From: Cryobacterium arcticum
GTDB taxonomy: Bacteria; Actinomycetota; Actinomycetes; Actinomycetales; Microbacteriaceae
Length of the DNA stretch: 64,000 nucleotides
Direction: 5' to 3'
Assembly: GCF_003185895.1 (NCBI RefSeq)
Contig: NZ_QHLY01000009.1
Span: 190,540 to 254,539, forward strand
Under the pieces are notes generated by a model, which saw only the letters and a list, made by a program, of their open reading frames with translations, was not told where the DNA came from and did not search any database. Position 1 is the stretch's first letter; each line of letters starts with the position of its first letter. A program made the position numbers and the translations under genes. Shown here piece after piece: positions 10,274 through 19,292 of the stretch.

Positions 10274-11116
10274 GTGATGGAGTTTCCGAGCAGCCGCGGC
10301 ATCGGGGCACGGTTTGAGTACCTGGCAGAGGCCGGGTCGACCAACGACGTGTTGGTGACCCGCGCGACCGGTCCGGATGCCTCCGGCTGGCCGGACCTGT
10401 CGGTGATCGTGACCGACAACCAGACCAGCGGCCGTGGCCGGCTCGGCCGTAGCTGGTCGGCCCCCAGCGGCAAGGCGTTGGCGATCTCGGTGTTGCTGCG
10501 GCCGCGCCTGGCCGACGGTGCCTTGCCGGCCAACCGGTTCGGCTGGATCCCGTTGCTGGCCGGCGCCGCCATGACCCGGGCCGTGCGCTCTGTCGTTGCC
10601 GCGGCGACGCCGCCCACGACGGCGGGGGAGGACGAGGCACCCCGGCACGAGGTCACCCTGAAATGGCCCAACGACGTGTTGATCGACGGGTACAAGGTCT
10701 CCGGCATCCTCACCGAGCTTCTGCCCGACCTGAGCGGGGTGTGCGTCGGTGCCGGTCTCAACCTCGCCCTTGACGAACACGACCTGCCCACCCTCACCTC
10801 CACCTCGCTGCTGCTGGTGACCGGGGTGGCGCCCGACCCCGATGCCGTCCTCGCCGCTTACCTGACCGAACTGCGCGACCTCACCGGCGTGTTCCTCGCT
10901 GCCGGCGCCGATCCGGTCGCCAGCGGGTTGCACGCCGAGGTCAGCGCGCTCTGCGGCACCCTGGGTGCCCCGGTGAGGGTGGAACTGCCCGGCGGCCACG
11001 ACCTGGTCGGCACCGCGGTGGCCCTGGATGCAGACGGCCGACTGATCGTCGAGGACCAGGCGACGGGGGAGCCCACCGCCGTCGCCGCGGGCGACGTCAC
11101 CCACCTGCGGTACTGA
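10274..11116 (+). CDS. birA: Biotin--[acetyl-CoA-carboxylase] ligase
   Basis: The 280-residue enzyme attaches biotin to the BCCP lysine of the acyl-CoA carboxylase. Motifs visible are the biotin/adenylate-binding loop SGRGRLGRSW (about residues 52-61) and KWPNDVLIDGYKVSGIL (about 133-150), with a C-terminal SH3-like domain (GRLIVEDQATGE). There is no N-terminal helix-turn-helix, so this is a monofunctional ligase and not a repressor. GTG 10274 and ATG 10277 are adjacent possible starts. The gene is divergent from accD5, giving a direct functional link. Confidence 0.92.
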   Translation: MMEFPSSRGIGARFEYLAEAGSTNDVLVTRATGPDASGWPDLSVIVTDNQTSGRGRLGRSWSAPSGKALAISVLLRPRLADGALPANRFGWIPLLAGAAMTRAVRSVVAAATPPTTAGEDEAPRHEVTLKWPNDVLIDGYKVSGILTELLPDLSGVCVGAGLNLALDEHDLPTLTSTSLLLVTGVAPDPDAVLAAYLTELRDLTGVFLAAGADPVASGLHAEVSALCGTLGAPVRVELPGGHDLVGTAVALDADGRLIVEDQATGEPTAVAAGDVTHLRY

Positions 11117-11142
11117 CCGGCCGACGGCCGACGCAACTGATG

Positions 11143-11148
11143 TATTAA
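11143..11148 (+). promoter_or_regulatory. -10-like box placed for a leaderless start
   Basis: TATTAA lies six bases upstream of ATG 11155, the distance expected if transcription begins at the start codon. No Shine-Dalgarno sequence is visible. I see no convincing -35 box. Confidence 0.4.
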
Positions 11149-11154
11149 TGGGTT

Positions 11155-11718
11155 ATGACCAACCCAGCGAGCACGACACCCGGCCTGCCCCCGCCGGTGC
11201 AGGCGCCAGAAGTGGTGCTCGCCCGGCTGCGCTCGCACGCGCGGGCGCTGTTCTGGCCTACCCTGCTCCTCATCGGCGTCTGTGCCGTCACCGGCTACTA
11301 CTTCGGCAGCCTGCCGGAGCCCTGGCAGAACACCCTGGTGCTCGTGGCGGCGGCGGTGCTGGTCGTGCTGTTCTGGCTGCTGCCGCTGGTGTCCTGGCTG
11401 ACCCGGCGGTACACCCTCACCACCCGGCGCATCATCTTCGTGCACGGCATCTTCGTGCACGTGCGCCAGGAACTGTTGCACAGCCGAGGGTATGACGTGA
11501 GCGTGCGCCGAACCTGGCTGCAGTCGCTGTTCCGCTCCGGCACCGTGCGCATCAACTCCGGCCTCGAGCACCCCCTCGAACTCAGGGACGTGCCGGACGC
11601 GGGCCTGGTGCAGCAGGTGCTCGCCGATCTGTCGGAACAGTCCCAGACCGTGATGGGTGCCAGACGCCAGGAGCAGTCAGCGCTCGGGAACGAGACCTCG
11701 TTCTGGACCGGCCGGTAG
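11155..11718 (+). CDS. PH-domain (YdbT/bPH-type) membrane protein
   Basis: The 187-residue protein has two adjacent membrane segments (about residues 35-85) followed by a bacterial PH-like domain beginning YTLTTRRIIFVHGIF, the usual signature of this family. It is the positional counterpart of Rv3278c next to birA and the GtrA-like Rv3277. Function in the family is unknown; a membrane-associated structural or stress role is usual speculation. The 3' end overlaps the convergent gtrA gene by 42 bp. Confidence 0.82.
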   Translation: MTNPASTTPGLPPPVQAPEVVLARLRSHARALFWPTLLLIGVCAVTGYYFGSLPEPWQNTLVLVAAAVLVVLFWLLPLVSWLTRRYTLTTRRIIFVHGIFVHVRQELLHSRGYDVSVRRTWLQSLFRSGTVRINSGLEHPLELRDVPDAGLVQQVLADLSEQSQTVMGARRQEQSALGNETSFWTGR

Positions 11719-12231
11719 CCGTAACGCGGCCGTCGAACCGGTAGCGGGAACCGGGGTCGCCGTCGTGGTGGGGGCCCGACGGGACGGCGAGAACACCCAG
11801 TAGCGATAGAGCGTGAACCTGAAGACCGCGCCGAGCGCCAGCCCGATCACGTTCGAGGAGATGTTGTCGGCGACGACGCTGGTGTAGCCGAGCAGGTAGT
11901 GGCTCACCCACAGGCAGGCCAGTCCGATGCCCATGCCGACCAGGCTCACCGCGAAGAACTCCAGGCCCTCCCGCAGCGTCTGCGACTGCCGGTTCTTGGA
12001 GAACGTCCAGTAGCGGTTACCCACCCAGTTGGTCAGGATCGCCAGGACTGTGGAGACCACCTTCGCCCAGATCGGGCCGGAGTCCAGCGCCTCCGGTGAG
12101 AAGACCGTGGCCCGCAACAGGTTGAAGACCGTGATGTCGACGGCGAAGCCGACCAGCCCCACCATGCCGAACTTGGCGAGCTGCGCACCGAATGCGAGCA
12201 CACGATGCTTCCTGAGCGTCATTCTCGACAT
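11677..12231 (-). CDS. GtrA-family membrane protein
   Basis: The 184-residue protein has four predicted membrane helices and the family motifs KFGMVGLVGFAVDITVFNLL at the N-terminus and NRYWTF between helices 2 and 3, with RYWVF repeated near the end. GtrA proteins are thought to help flip polyprenyl-phosphate-linked sugars across the membrane, supplying GT-C glycosyltransferases in wall polysaccharide synthesis. This suits the large polysaccharide locus further on. A proline/threonine-rich cytoplasmic tail follows the last helix. The tail region overlaps the opposite-strand PH-domain gene. Confidence 0.88.
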   Translation of the reverse strand: MSRMTLRKHRVLAFGAQLAKFGMVGLVGFAVDITVFNLLRATVFSPEALDSGPIWAKVVSTVLAILTNWVGNRYWTFSKNRQSQTLREGLEFFAVSLVGMGIGLACLWVSHYLLGYTSVVADNISSNVIGLALGAVFRFTLYRYWVFSPSRRAPTTTATPVPATGSTAALRLPAGPERGLVPER

Positions 12232-12370
12232 GCATCCGTCCGGTCGATAAGTGAAAATAGAACATGGAGCGGGATAACGCGCTTCTTTCGCAGTCTACGA
12301 CGCGGCATTTTTCCCATCCTGAGAGTTCGTAGCCCTCGGGATGAACGCTCGCACAGAAATTGGTGAACAG

Positions 12371-13507
12371 ATGAGCACGATCGTTGGCGTGATCGGCGGA
12401 GGCCAGTTGGCCCGCATGATGATTCCTGCAGCGGTGAACCTCGGCGTTGATATCCGGGTTCTCGCCGAAGCCGACGGGATGTCCGCTGAACTCGCCGCGG
12501 CTTCGGTGGGGGACTACCGGGATCTGGCGACGGTGCTCGCCTTCGCCGAGACCGTCGATGTGGTCACCTTCGACCACGAGCACGTACCCCAGGCCGTGTT
12601 GAAGGAACTGGTGGCGCGGGGCGTCGCCGTGCACCCCGGCCCCGACGCCCTGCTCTACGCGCAGGACAAGCTGTTGATGCGCAAGCGCCTCGCCGAGCTC
12701 GGGCTGCCGGTGCCCGACTGGGCCAGCGTCACCGATGCCGATGAGCTGGCCGTTTTCCTCGCCGACCACGGTGGCCGCGCCGTCGTGAAGACCGCCCGCG
12801 GCGGATACGACGGCAAGGGGGTGCGGGTGGTCTCCCACGCCCACGAGGCCGACGACTGGTTCCTCGCGCTCGCCGAAGACGGCAACGACGGCGCCCTGCT
12901 GGTGGAGGAACTCGTCGACTTCCGCCGCGAACTGGCCCAGGTCGTCGCCCGGCGCCCATCCGGTGAGATCGCGATCTGGCCGGTCGTGGAGACCGTTCAG
13001 CTCGGCGGGGTGTGCGCCGAGGTCATCGCGCCCGCGCCGAAGTCGGCCGGGCGACTCAGCGACCTGGCCGCTGACATCGCCGAGCGGGTGGCGAACGGCA
13101 TCGGCGTGACCGGTGTGCTCGCTGTGGAACTCTTCGAGACCACCGACGGCCGGCTGCTCGTCAATGAGCTGGCCATGCGACCGCACAACAGCGGCCACTG
13201 GTCGATCGACGGCTCGATCACCAGCCAGTTCGAACAGCACCTCCGCGCCGTGCTCGACCTGCCGCTGGGCGGCACCGCACTCCGCGAACCGTGGTCGGTG
13301 ATGGTGAATGTGCTCGGCGGACCGTCGGAGGGCTCAATGGCCGATCGTTACCCGGCGGCCTTCGCCGAGCAGCCGACCGTGAAGGTGCACAACTACGGAA
13401 AAGACCCCCGTCCGGGCCGGAAAATCGGTCATGTGACGGCATCCGGTGCCGATCTGGACACTGTCACCTACCAGGCGCGTGCCACTGCGGCGTTTTTTCA
13501 GGACTGA
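12371..13507 (+). CDS. purK: 5-(carboxyamino)imidazole ribonucleotide synthase
   Basis: PurK performs the ATP-dependent carboxylation of AIR to N5-CAIR in purine synthesis. The 378-residue product begins with the nucleotide-binding [12 protein letters not shown], has the ATP-grasp loop [12 protein letters not shown] and the metal/substrate segment [13 protein letters not shown]. Full family length. An in-frame ATG at 12341 would add ten residues; 12371 fits the family N-terminus better. purE follows 17 nt downstream, so both steps of the N5-CAIR route are encoded together. Confidence 0.95.
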   Translation: MSTIVGVIGGGQLARMMIPAAVNLGVDIRVLAEADGMSAELAAASVGDYRDLATVLAFAETVDVVTFDHEHVPQAVLKELVARGVAVHPGPDALLYAQDKLLMRKRLAELGLPVPDWASVTDADELAVFLADHGGRAVVKTARGGYDGKGVRVVSHAHEADDWFLALAEDGNDGALLVEELVDFRRELAQVVARRPSGEIAIWPVVETVQLGGVCAEVIAPAPKSAGRLSDLAADIAERVANGIGVTGVLAVELFETTDGRLLVNELAMRPHNSGHWSIDGSITSQFEQHLRAVLDLPLGGTALREPWSVMVNVLGGPSEGSMADRYPAAFAEQPTVKVHNYGKDPRPGRKIGHVTASGADLDTVTYQARATAAFFQD

Positions 13508-13511
13508 AGCC

Positions 13512-13517
13512 TAAGAT
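13512..13517 (+). promoter_or_regulatory. -10-like box placed for a leaderless purE start
   Basis: TAAGAT ends 7 nt before GTG 13525. No Shine-Dalgarno is present. It may drive separate leaderless transcription of purE in addition to readthrough from purK. Confidence 0.35.
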
Positions 13518-13524
13518 CGTCTCC

Positions 13525-14061
13525 GTGCCAGACAACCCCGTGACTCCCGCAGCCGACCCTGTACCCGACCCCACCGTTCGTGTCGGTGTCGTGATGGGGT
13601 CGGACTCCGACTGGAACGTCATGAGCGACGCCGCCGCGCTTCTGACCGACTTCGGCGTCGCCCATGAGGTGCAGGTCGTGTCGGCGCACCGCACCCCGGA
13701 GAAGATGATCCGATACGGCCAGGAGGCACAGGCGCGTGGCCTCAAGGTCATCATCGCCGGAGCCGGCGGCGCCGCCCACCTGCCCGGCATGCTCGCTGCC
13801 GTGACCACCCTGCCCGTGGTCGGTGTTCCCGTGCCGTTGGGCCGGCTCGACGGCCTCGATTCCCTGCTCTCCATTGTGCAGATGCCGGCCGGCGTGCCTG
13901 TCGCCACGGTGTCGATCGGCGGCGCGCGCAACGCGGCCTTGATCGCGGTCAAGATCCTCGCCACCGCCGACGACTCCCTGCGCCTCCAGCTGGAGCGTTA
14001 CGCCGCCGACCTCGCCGACCAGGTGGAGCAGAAGAACACGGCCCTGCAAGCGAAGCTATGA
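13525..14061 (+). CDS. purE: 5-(carboxyamino)imidazole ribonucleotide mutase
   Basis: PurE moves the carboxylate of N5-CAIR to give CAIR. The 178-residue protein has VMGSDSDW near residue 24, VVSAHRTPE with the active-site histidine, and [12 protein letters not shown], all family hallmarks. The long open frame upstream is not part of the gene; the GTG at 13525 gives a short acidic/proline-rich N-terminus ([12 protein letters not shown]) before the domain. The stop overlaps the next ATG by 4 nt, linking it to the LCP gene. Confidence 0.95.
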   Translation: MPDNPVTPAADPVPDPTVRVGVVMGSDSDWNVMSDAAALLTDFGVAHEVQVVSAHRTPEKMIRYGQEAQARGLKVIIAGAGGAAHLPGMLAAVTTLPVVGVPVPLGRLDGLDSLLSIVQMPAGVPVATVSIGGARNAALIAVKILATADDSLRLQLERYAADLADQVEQKNTALQAKL

Positions 14062-15422
14062 CCAGCGCCAGCAGCCCGATCCGGTACCCGAACTCCGGCT
14101 CCAGCCAGGTCATGACGCGCCGGGCCTGGTGGCTCGTCGTGCTCAACATCGTCATCCCCGGCTCGGCCCAGGTGCTCGCCGGCAGCCGGGGCCTCGGCCG
14201 GTTCGGACTGCGGGCCACCCTCGCTTTCCTCACCCTCGCGGTGATCGCCGGCGTGGTCTACGCGCTCAATCCTGAGATCATGCTCACGATCGCCACCAAT
14301 TCCATCGGGCTGTGGACCATCGCCGCCGTGATGGTCTTCTACGCCGTGGTCTGGGTGATCCTGACCTTCGACACCATCCGCCTGGTGCGGCTGGTCAAGG
14401 CTCGACCCAAGGCCCGCCCGTTCATCGCCGGGCTCGCCACCGTCGTCATGGTCGCCGTCGCGGGAACAGCGGGGTACGGCGCCTACGTCGCCACCACGGC
14501 CAGCGGTTTCCTGTCGTCGGTGTTCACCGCCGGGCCGTCCGAGCCCCCGGTCGACGGTCGGTACAACATCATGCTGCTCGGCGGGGACGCCGGCGCCGAC
14601 CGGGAGGGTCTGCGCCCCGACAGCACCTCCGTGGTCAGCATCGACGCCGAGACCGGCAAGGCCGACATCATCGGTCTGCCGCGCGACCTCGAGAATGTGC
14701 CGTTCCCGGCGGGCTCGCCGATGAACGCGGCGTATCCCAACGGCTACGGCTACAACGACACCTGCGACGTGGATGTCTGCCAGCTCAACTCGATCTACAC
14801 CGAGGTGGAGCTGAAGAGCCCGGAAATGTACCCGGATGCCGTGGCGCAAGGCAGCGAACCCGGCATCGAGGCCATGCGTGACGCCGCCAGCGGCGTCACC
14901 GGTCTCACCATCCAGTACTACGTGCTCATCGACATGCAAGGCTTCTCCCAGCTCATCGACGCCCTCGGCGGCGTGGACATCAACGTCGAGGAACGGCTGC
15001 CGATCGGCGGCCAGGAAGAAGACCTCAGCGACGTCGAGGGTTGGGTGGAAGCCGGTCAGCAGCACATGGACGGTTTCACGGCCCTCTGGTACGGCCGGGC
15101 CCGGCACGGCACGAGCGACTACGACCGTATGTCCCGTCAGCGGGTGCTGCAGGGCGCGATCCTGCAGCAGTTCAACCCGGCGAACGTGCTCACCAAGTTC
15201 CAGGGTGTGGCGCAGGCCGGCCAGCAGGTCGTCAAGACCGATGTGCCGCAGGGCATGCTCGGCTACTTCACCAACCTCGCGACCAAGACCAAGGAACTCC
15301 CGGTCGGTGCCGTCGAACTGGTGCCAGACAACGGTGTCGACCCGACCGACCCCGACTACGACTACATCGCCGGACTCATCGACGCGGCGCTGAACCCCGT
15401 CACCGAGACGCCGGCCCCCTAA
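14058..15422 (+). CDS. LytR-CpsA-Psr (LCP) family wall glycopolymer ligase
   Basis: LCP proteins transfer polyprenyl-linked glycopolymers to peptidoglycan on the outer face of the membrane. The 454-residue protein has about four membrane segments in the first 160 residues, then the extracellular LCP domain with [20 protein letters not shown] (catalytic-site arginine), [20 protein letters not shown] and [14 protein letters not shown]. It is the positional equivalent of mycobacterial Rv3267 (CpsA-like). Several N-terminal helices are more than the single helix of classical LCP proteins. It borders the polysaccharide locus and may attach its product to the wall. Confidence 0.9.
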   Translation: MTSASSPIRYPNSGSSQVMTRRAWWLVVLNIVIPGSAQVLAGSRGLGRFGLRATLAFLTLAVIAGVVYALNPEIMLTIATNSIGLWTIAAVMVFYAVVWVILTFDTIRLVRLVKARPKARPFIAGLATVVMVAVAGTAGYGAYVATTASGFLSSVFTAGPSEPPVDGRYNIMLLGGDAGADREGLRPDSTSVVSIDAETGKADIIGLPRDLENVPFPAGSPMNAAYPNGYGYNDTCDVDVCQLNSIYTEVELKSPEMYPDAVAQGSEPGIEAMRDAASGVTGLTIQYYVLIDMQGFSQLIDALGGVDINVEERLPIGGQEEDLSDVEGWVEAGQQHMDGFTALWYGRARHGTSDYDRMSRQRVLQGAILQQFNPANVLTKFQGVAQAGQQVVKTDVPQGMLGYFTNLATKTKELPVGAVELVPDNGVDPTDPDYDYIAGLIDAALNPVTETPAP

Positions 15423-15441
15423 CCCGGTCCCTCCGCTCAGC

Positions 15442-15576
15442 TCGCGAAAGCGGTTGTGTGGCTGCCTCACCGCGGTGAAGCGACCACTGGGCCGCTCTCG
15501 CGGAAATTGGGTTCGCCAAAGCGGTTGTGTGGCTACCTCACGGCGCTGAAGCGACCACACGGCCGCTCTCGCGGAA
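15442..15576. repeat. Pair of 64-bp direct repeats with internal dyad symmetry
   Basis: Copy 1 (15442-15505) and copy 2 (15513-15576) match at about 58 of 64 positions and are separated by 7 nt. Each begins with AAGCGGTTGTGTGG a few bases in and ends with CCGCTCTCGCGGAA. In copy 2, AGCGGTTGTGTGG can pair with CCACACGGCCGCT over 13 bp counting two G-U pairs; copy 1 has two mismatches in the same stem. The pair sits between the convergent LCP and glycosyltransferase genes, as expected for REP-like elements or a terminator. Confidence 0.75.
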
Positions 15577-15621
15577 CGGGGGAGTCCGCGGCAGTCGCGC
15601 GAACCCCCCGGGACAGGCGGG

Positions 15622-16767
15622 TCAGAGGTCCGCGTGCAACTGCCAGACCCGCTCAGCGGTGTCGCGCCAGGTGAACGCCTTGGCCCGGTCGCTGCCGTAG
15701 ATGCGCAGCCGGCCGGCCAGCTCGGTGTCGCCGAGCACCCGGTCGATGGCGGCGCCCAGACGCTCCGGGTACCCGGCCGGGTCGTCCCGCTCAACGGTGA
15801 ACCCGGCGTCGCCGCCGGCCTCGACCAGCGCGGGTGCGTCGGAGTGGATGACGGGGGTGCCGAAGGCGAAGGCCTGGATGATCGGCAGTCCGAAGCCCTC
15901 TTCCAGGCTGGGGTAGACGAACACAGAGGCGCGAGACATCACCAGCGCGAGTTCCTGGTCGGTCAGACCCTCCAGGGAACGAACCCGGTCGGGCGCGAGG
16001 CCCGCTTCGTCCGCCACCGTCGCCAGGGTGAGGTCACCCCAGGAATCCGGTCCGAGCACGATCAGGGGCAGGTCCGCGGCGCCGGGGCGGCCGAGGGCTT
16101 CGATCAGGGCGGTGACGGCGCGGCGCGGTTCGAGGGTGCCGGCGGTGAGGATGTACTCGTTGGGTAGTCCCAGGCGGATGGCGATGGCCTCCGCGGCGGC
16201 GGAATTGGTCGGTAGCACCAGGCTGCTGCTGACGGCCCCGCCGATCACGCGCACGCGGTCGCCGAAGTCCATCACCTCGCGCAGCTGGTCGGCCAGGGCG
16301 TGGCTGGGCACCACGACGGCATCCGCGAACTTGCGGGCGCGCTTGAGCATGAGTTTGGTGCGGGCGACGGTGGTCGGGGTCAGCGCTTCCGGATGCGTCC
16401 AGGCGAGCACATCGTGCACGGTCACGGCCACCTGGGTTTCGTCCCTGGCCCGGTCGTGACGGCGCAGCGGCGCGAACAGTCCGGGGGCGTGCACGAGCCC
16501 GTGGCCGGCAGACGTGGCCACACCGAGCTGCCAGGCGGCGGAGAGCTCCCGCCGGGGCAGCGCCATTTTGTGCAGGCCGGCGAGGCCGGGCAGAGCCGAC
16601 TCGATTTGCTCGTAATGCTCGGCCGGGCTGGCCGACACGATTCCCTCGACCACACAGTCGGTTGGAGCCGTGCTGATCAACGACCGGGTGAGTTCCTCGG
16701 TGTACCGGCCGAGCCCGCCGGGAACCGGCGAGACCAGTTGGTCGACGATGACCCTGAGGGTGATCAT
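15622..16767 (-). CDS. Family 4 glycosyltransferase
   Basis: A 381-residue retaining GT-B glycosyltransferase. The N-terminal half has the glycine loop PGGLGRYTEEL and the C-terminal half the nucleotide-sugar site: AGTLEPRRAVTALIEAL, then VYPSLEEGFGLPIIQAFAFG with the EX7E motif. The start overlaps the rmlD stop by 4 nt, and rmlB-rmlD-GT form one operon, so a rhamnosyltransferase is a natural guess. Donor and acceptor are not proven. Confidence 0.88.
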   Translation of the reverse strand: MITLRVIVDQLVSPVPGGLGRYTEELTRSLISTAPTDCVVEGIVSASPAEHYEQIESALPGLAGLHKMALPRRELSAAWQLGVATSAGHGLVHAPGLFAPLRRHDRARDETQVAVTVHDVLAWTHPEALTPTTVARTKLMLKRARKFADAVVVPSHALADQLREVMDFGDRVRVIGGAVSSSLVLPTNSAAAEAIAIRLGLPNEYILTAGTLEPRRAVTALIEALGRPGAADLPLIVLGPDSWGDLTLATVADEAGLAPDRVRSLEGLTDQELALVMSRASVFVYPSLEEGFGLPIIQAFAFGTPVIHSDAPALVEAGGDAGFTVERDDPAGYPERLGAAIDRVLGDTELAGRLRIYGSDRAKAFTWRDTAERVWQLHADL

Positions 16768-17618
16768 GAGACCGTGAACGCGCCGTGTTTCGCTGCGTCC
16801 GTGAGGGCGTCGGTCCAGGGCCGCATCGGGCTGAGGCCGGCGCGTGCCCAGGCGTCGTGACCGAGCACCGAATAGGTGGGTCGCGGCGCGGGGCGCACGA
16901 ACTGGGTGCTGTCGGTGGGCAGCACCCGTTCGGGGTCGAGCCCGGCGGCCGCGAACACGGCGCAGGCGAAGCCGAACCAGTTGGTCTGCCCGGCGTTGGT
17001 GCCGTGGTAGATCCCGGCGGGGGCGTCGGCGTCGAGCAGTGACACGATCTGCGAGGCCAGGTCGACGGTCCAGGTGGGCTGGCCGAACTGGTCGGCAACC
17101 ACCGAGACGGTGTCGCGGCCGGCGGCGAGGGTGAGCATGGTGCGGCCGAAGTTGGGGCCGTGGGCGCCGTAGAGCCAGGCCGTGCGCACGATGTAGCTGC
17201 CGGTGGGGTGTTCCGCGAGCACGAACTGTTCGCCGGCGGCCTTGGTACGGCCATAGGCGTTCAGCGGATCGATCTCGGTGTCTTCGGGATACGGGCTGGT
17301 GCCAGTGCCGTCGAAGACGTAGTCGGTGGAGATCTGCACCAGCTTGGCGCCGACCGCGGCCGCACCGATCGCGAGGTTGCGGGCGCCGATGGCGTTCACC
17401 TGGTACGCGGCGGCCTCGTTCTCTTCCGCCGCGTCGACGGCGGTGTACGCGGCAGCGTTGATGATCACGTCGTGACCGGTCACGGCCTCGCGAACGGCGG
17501 CCAGGTCGGTGATGTCCAGCTCGGACCGGTCAACGGCCGTCACGTCGCGCCCGGCGAGGGCGTCCTGCAGGTCGCGGCCGAGCATCCCGGCGGCGCCGGC
17601 GATCAGGTAACGGGTCAT
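16764..17618 (-). CDS. rmlD: dTDP-4-dehydrorhamnose reductase
   Basis: Last step of dTDP-L-rhamnose synthesis. The 284-residue short-chain reductase has the N-terminal NAD(P) loop GAAGMLGRDL, the STDYVFDGTG segment and the catalytic YGRTK (Y-x-x-x-K). Length is normal for RmlD. It lies 1 nt downstream of rmlB and overlaps the glycosyltransferase start, so these three are one transcription unit. Confidence 0.94.
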   Translation of the reverse strand: MTRYLIAGAAGMLGRDLQDALAGRDVTAVDRSELDITDLAAVREAVTGHDVIINAAAYTAVDAAEENEAAAYQVNAIGARNLAIGAAAVGAKLVQISTDYVFDGTGTSPYPEDTEIDPLNAYGRTKAAGEQFVLAEHPTGSYIVRTAWLYGAHGPNFGRTMLTLAAGRDTVSVVADQFGQPTWTVDLASQIVSLLDADAPAGIYHGTNAGQTNWFGFACAVFAAAGLDPERVLPTDSTQFVRPAPRPTYSVLGHDAWARAGLSPMRPWTDALTDAAKHGAFTVS

Positions 17619-17619
17619 G

Positions 17620-18606
17620 TCAGTTCAGCGCCGCGCGAGCCTTGAGCGGTTCCCACCAGGAGCGGTTGTCGCGGTACCACTGCACGACGTCGGCCAGTCC
17701 CTGGGCGAAGGGCACCTCGGGGCTGTAGCCGAGTTCGGCCTGGATCTTGGAGATGTCCACGGAATAGCGCAGGTCGTGGCCGAGACGGTCGGCGACTCGG
17801 TCGACGTAGGACCAGTCCTTGCCGGTGGCGTCCAGCAGCAGCTGGGTGAGCTCGACGTTGGTCAGCTCGGTGCCGCCGCCGATGTTGTAGATCTCGCCGG
17901 CGCGGCCCTTGACCAGCACCATGGCGATAGCGCGGGTGTGGTCGTCCACGTGCAGCCAGTCGCGGATGTTGTTGCCCTCACCGTAGAGGGGAACGTGCAG
18001 GTCGTCGATCAGGTTGGTCACGAACAGCGGGATGACCTTTTCGGGGAAGTGGTACGGGCCGTAGTTGTTCGAGCAGCGCGTGATCGACACGTTCAGGCCG
18101 TGGGTGCGGTGGTAGCTGCGGGCGAGCAGGTCGCTGCCGGCCTTCGACGCGGAATAAGGGGAGTTGGGCTCCAGCGCCCGCTCCTCGTTCCAGGAGCCCT
18201 CGGCGATGGAGCCGTAGACCTCGTCGGTGGAGACGTGCACGAACCGGGGCAGGTCGTTGCGGAGGGCCGCGTCGAGCAGCTGCTGGGTGCCGAGCACGTT
18301 GGTCTCGACGAAGATCGAGGCGTCCCGCACGGAGCGGTCCACGTGGGACTCCGCGGCGAAGTGCACAACGGCGTCGAGGCCGGGGAACAGGGTGTCGAGC
18401 AGCGCGCCGTCGCGGATGTCGCCCTGCACGAAGGTATAGCGGGGCGAATCGGCGACGGGGGCGAGGTTCTCCAGGCTGCCGGAGTAGGTCAGGGCGTCGA
18501 GAACGACGACCTCTGCGCCTTCGAGGCCAGGGTAGGCGTCCTGCAGGGTACGGCGAACGAAGTTCGAGCCGATGAAACCGGCGCCGCCGGTGACGAGGAT
18601 CTTCAT
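17620..18606 (-). CDS. rmlB: dTDP-glucose 4,6-dehydratase
   Basis: Second step of dTDP-rhamnose synthesis. The 328-residue extended SDR protein has GGAGFIGSNFV at the N-terminus, HFAAESHVDRS, STDEVYGS and the catalytic YSASK. The start codon lies inside a 12-bp sequence, TCATATGTAGGT (plus strand, 18603-18614), shared with the start of the glycosyltransferase at 23273. It is divergent from rmlC across 74 bp, which must hold the promoters of both arms. Confidence 0.95.
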   Translation of the reverse strand: MKILVTGGAGFIGSNFVRRTLQDAYPGLEGAEVVVLDALTYSGSLENLAPVADSPRYTFVQGDIRDGALLDTLFPGLDAVVHFAAESHVDRSVRDASIFVETNVLGTQQLLDAALRNDLPRFVHVSTDEVYGSIAEGSWNEERALEPNSPYSASKAGSDLLARSYHRTHGLNVSITRCSNNYGPYHFPEKVIPLFVTNLIDDLHVPLYGEGNNIRDWLHVDDHTRAIAMVLVKGRAGEIYNIGGGTELTNVELTQLLLDATGKDWSYVDRVADRLGHDLRYSVDISKIQAELGYSPEVPFAQGLADVVQWYRDNRSWWEPLKARAALN

Positions 18607-18667
18607 ATGTAGGTAACCATTCCGTTTGCGTAAAGGTGCCTCCGTGATTCTACTGGACGCGCCTTGC

Positions 18668-18673
18668 TAGGCT
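18668..18673 (+). promoter_or_regulatory. -10-like box placed for a leaderless rmlC start
   Basis: TAGGCT ends 7 nt before GTG 18681, with no Shine-Dalgarno in between. The same TAGGCT hexamer stands 8 nt before accA3 and 9 nt before the gene at 49106. Confidence 0.4.
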
Positions 18674-18680
18674 GGCGAAC

Positions 18681-19289
18681 GTGCAGATTCGTGAACTCTC
18701 CGTGCCCGATTCCTACGAGGTGACCCCCAAGCAGTTCGGGGACGACCGGGGAGTGTTCCTCGAGTGGTATCGCTTCGACAAGCTGTCGGAGGCCATCGGG
18801 CACCCCCTCGACCTGCGCCAGGCCAACACCAGCGTGTCCAGCCGCGGCGTTGTGCGGGGCATCCACTTCGCCGACATCCCGCCGGGACAGGCCAAGTACG
18901 TCACCGCCACGCACGGCGCCATCATCGACTTCATCGTCGACATCCGGGTCGGTTCGCCCACCTTCGGCCAGTGGGACTCCGTGCTGCTGGACGACGTCGA
19001 CCGCAAGGCCGTCTACCTGGCCGAAGGCCTCGGCCACGCTTTCGTCGCCCTGACCGACAAGGCCACGGTGAGCTACCTGGTCTCTTCCACCTACACCGTC
19101 GGCGCCGAGCACGGCATCAACCCGCTCGACGCCGAGGTGGGCCTGGTCTTCCCGGCCGAGGCCGGCGAACTGCTGCTCTCGCCCAAGGACACCGATGCCC
19201 CGAGCCTCGCCGAGGCCGCCGCGAGCGGGCTGCTCCCCGACTGGGAGACCGCTCGTGCCTATTACTCTTCGCTGAACGAACGGAACTAG
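18681..19289 (+). CDS. rmlC: dTDP-4-dehydrorhamnose 3,5-epimerase
   Basis: The 202-residue cupin-type epimerase has the motif VVRGIHFADIPPGQAKYV carrying the active-site histidine, and FIVDIRVGSPTFGQW. YLAEGLGHAF in the C-terminal half matches the conserved GxGHAF segment. It starts with GTG. rmlA follows 3 nt downstream. Together with rmlB and rmlD on the opposite strand, the complete dTDP-L-rhamnose pathway is encoded within 3.4 kb. Confidence 0.94.
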   Translation: MQIRELSVPDSYEVTPKQFGDDRGVFLEWYRFDKLSEAIGHPLDLRQANTSVSSRGVVRGIHFADIPPGQAKYVTATHGAIIDFIVDIRVGSPTFGQWDSVLLDDVDRKAVYLAEGLGHAFVALTDKATVSYLVSSTYTVGAEHGINPLDAEVGLVFPAEAGELLLSPKDTDAPSLAEAAASGLLPDWETARAYYSSLNERN

Positions 19290-19292
19290 ACC

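Noticed and set aside
15442..15576. CRISPR-like repeats
   Set aside because: Only two copies with a 7-bp gap, no spacer-length separation, and no cas genes in the window.
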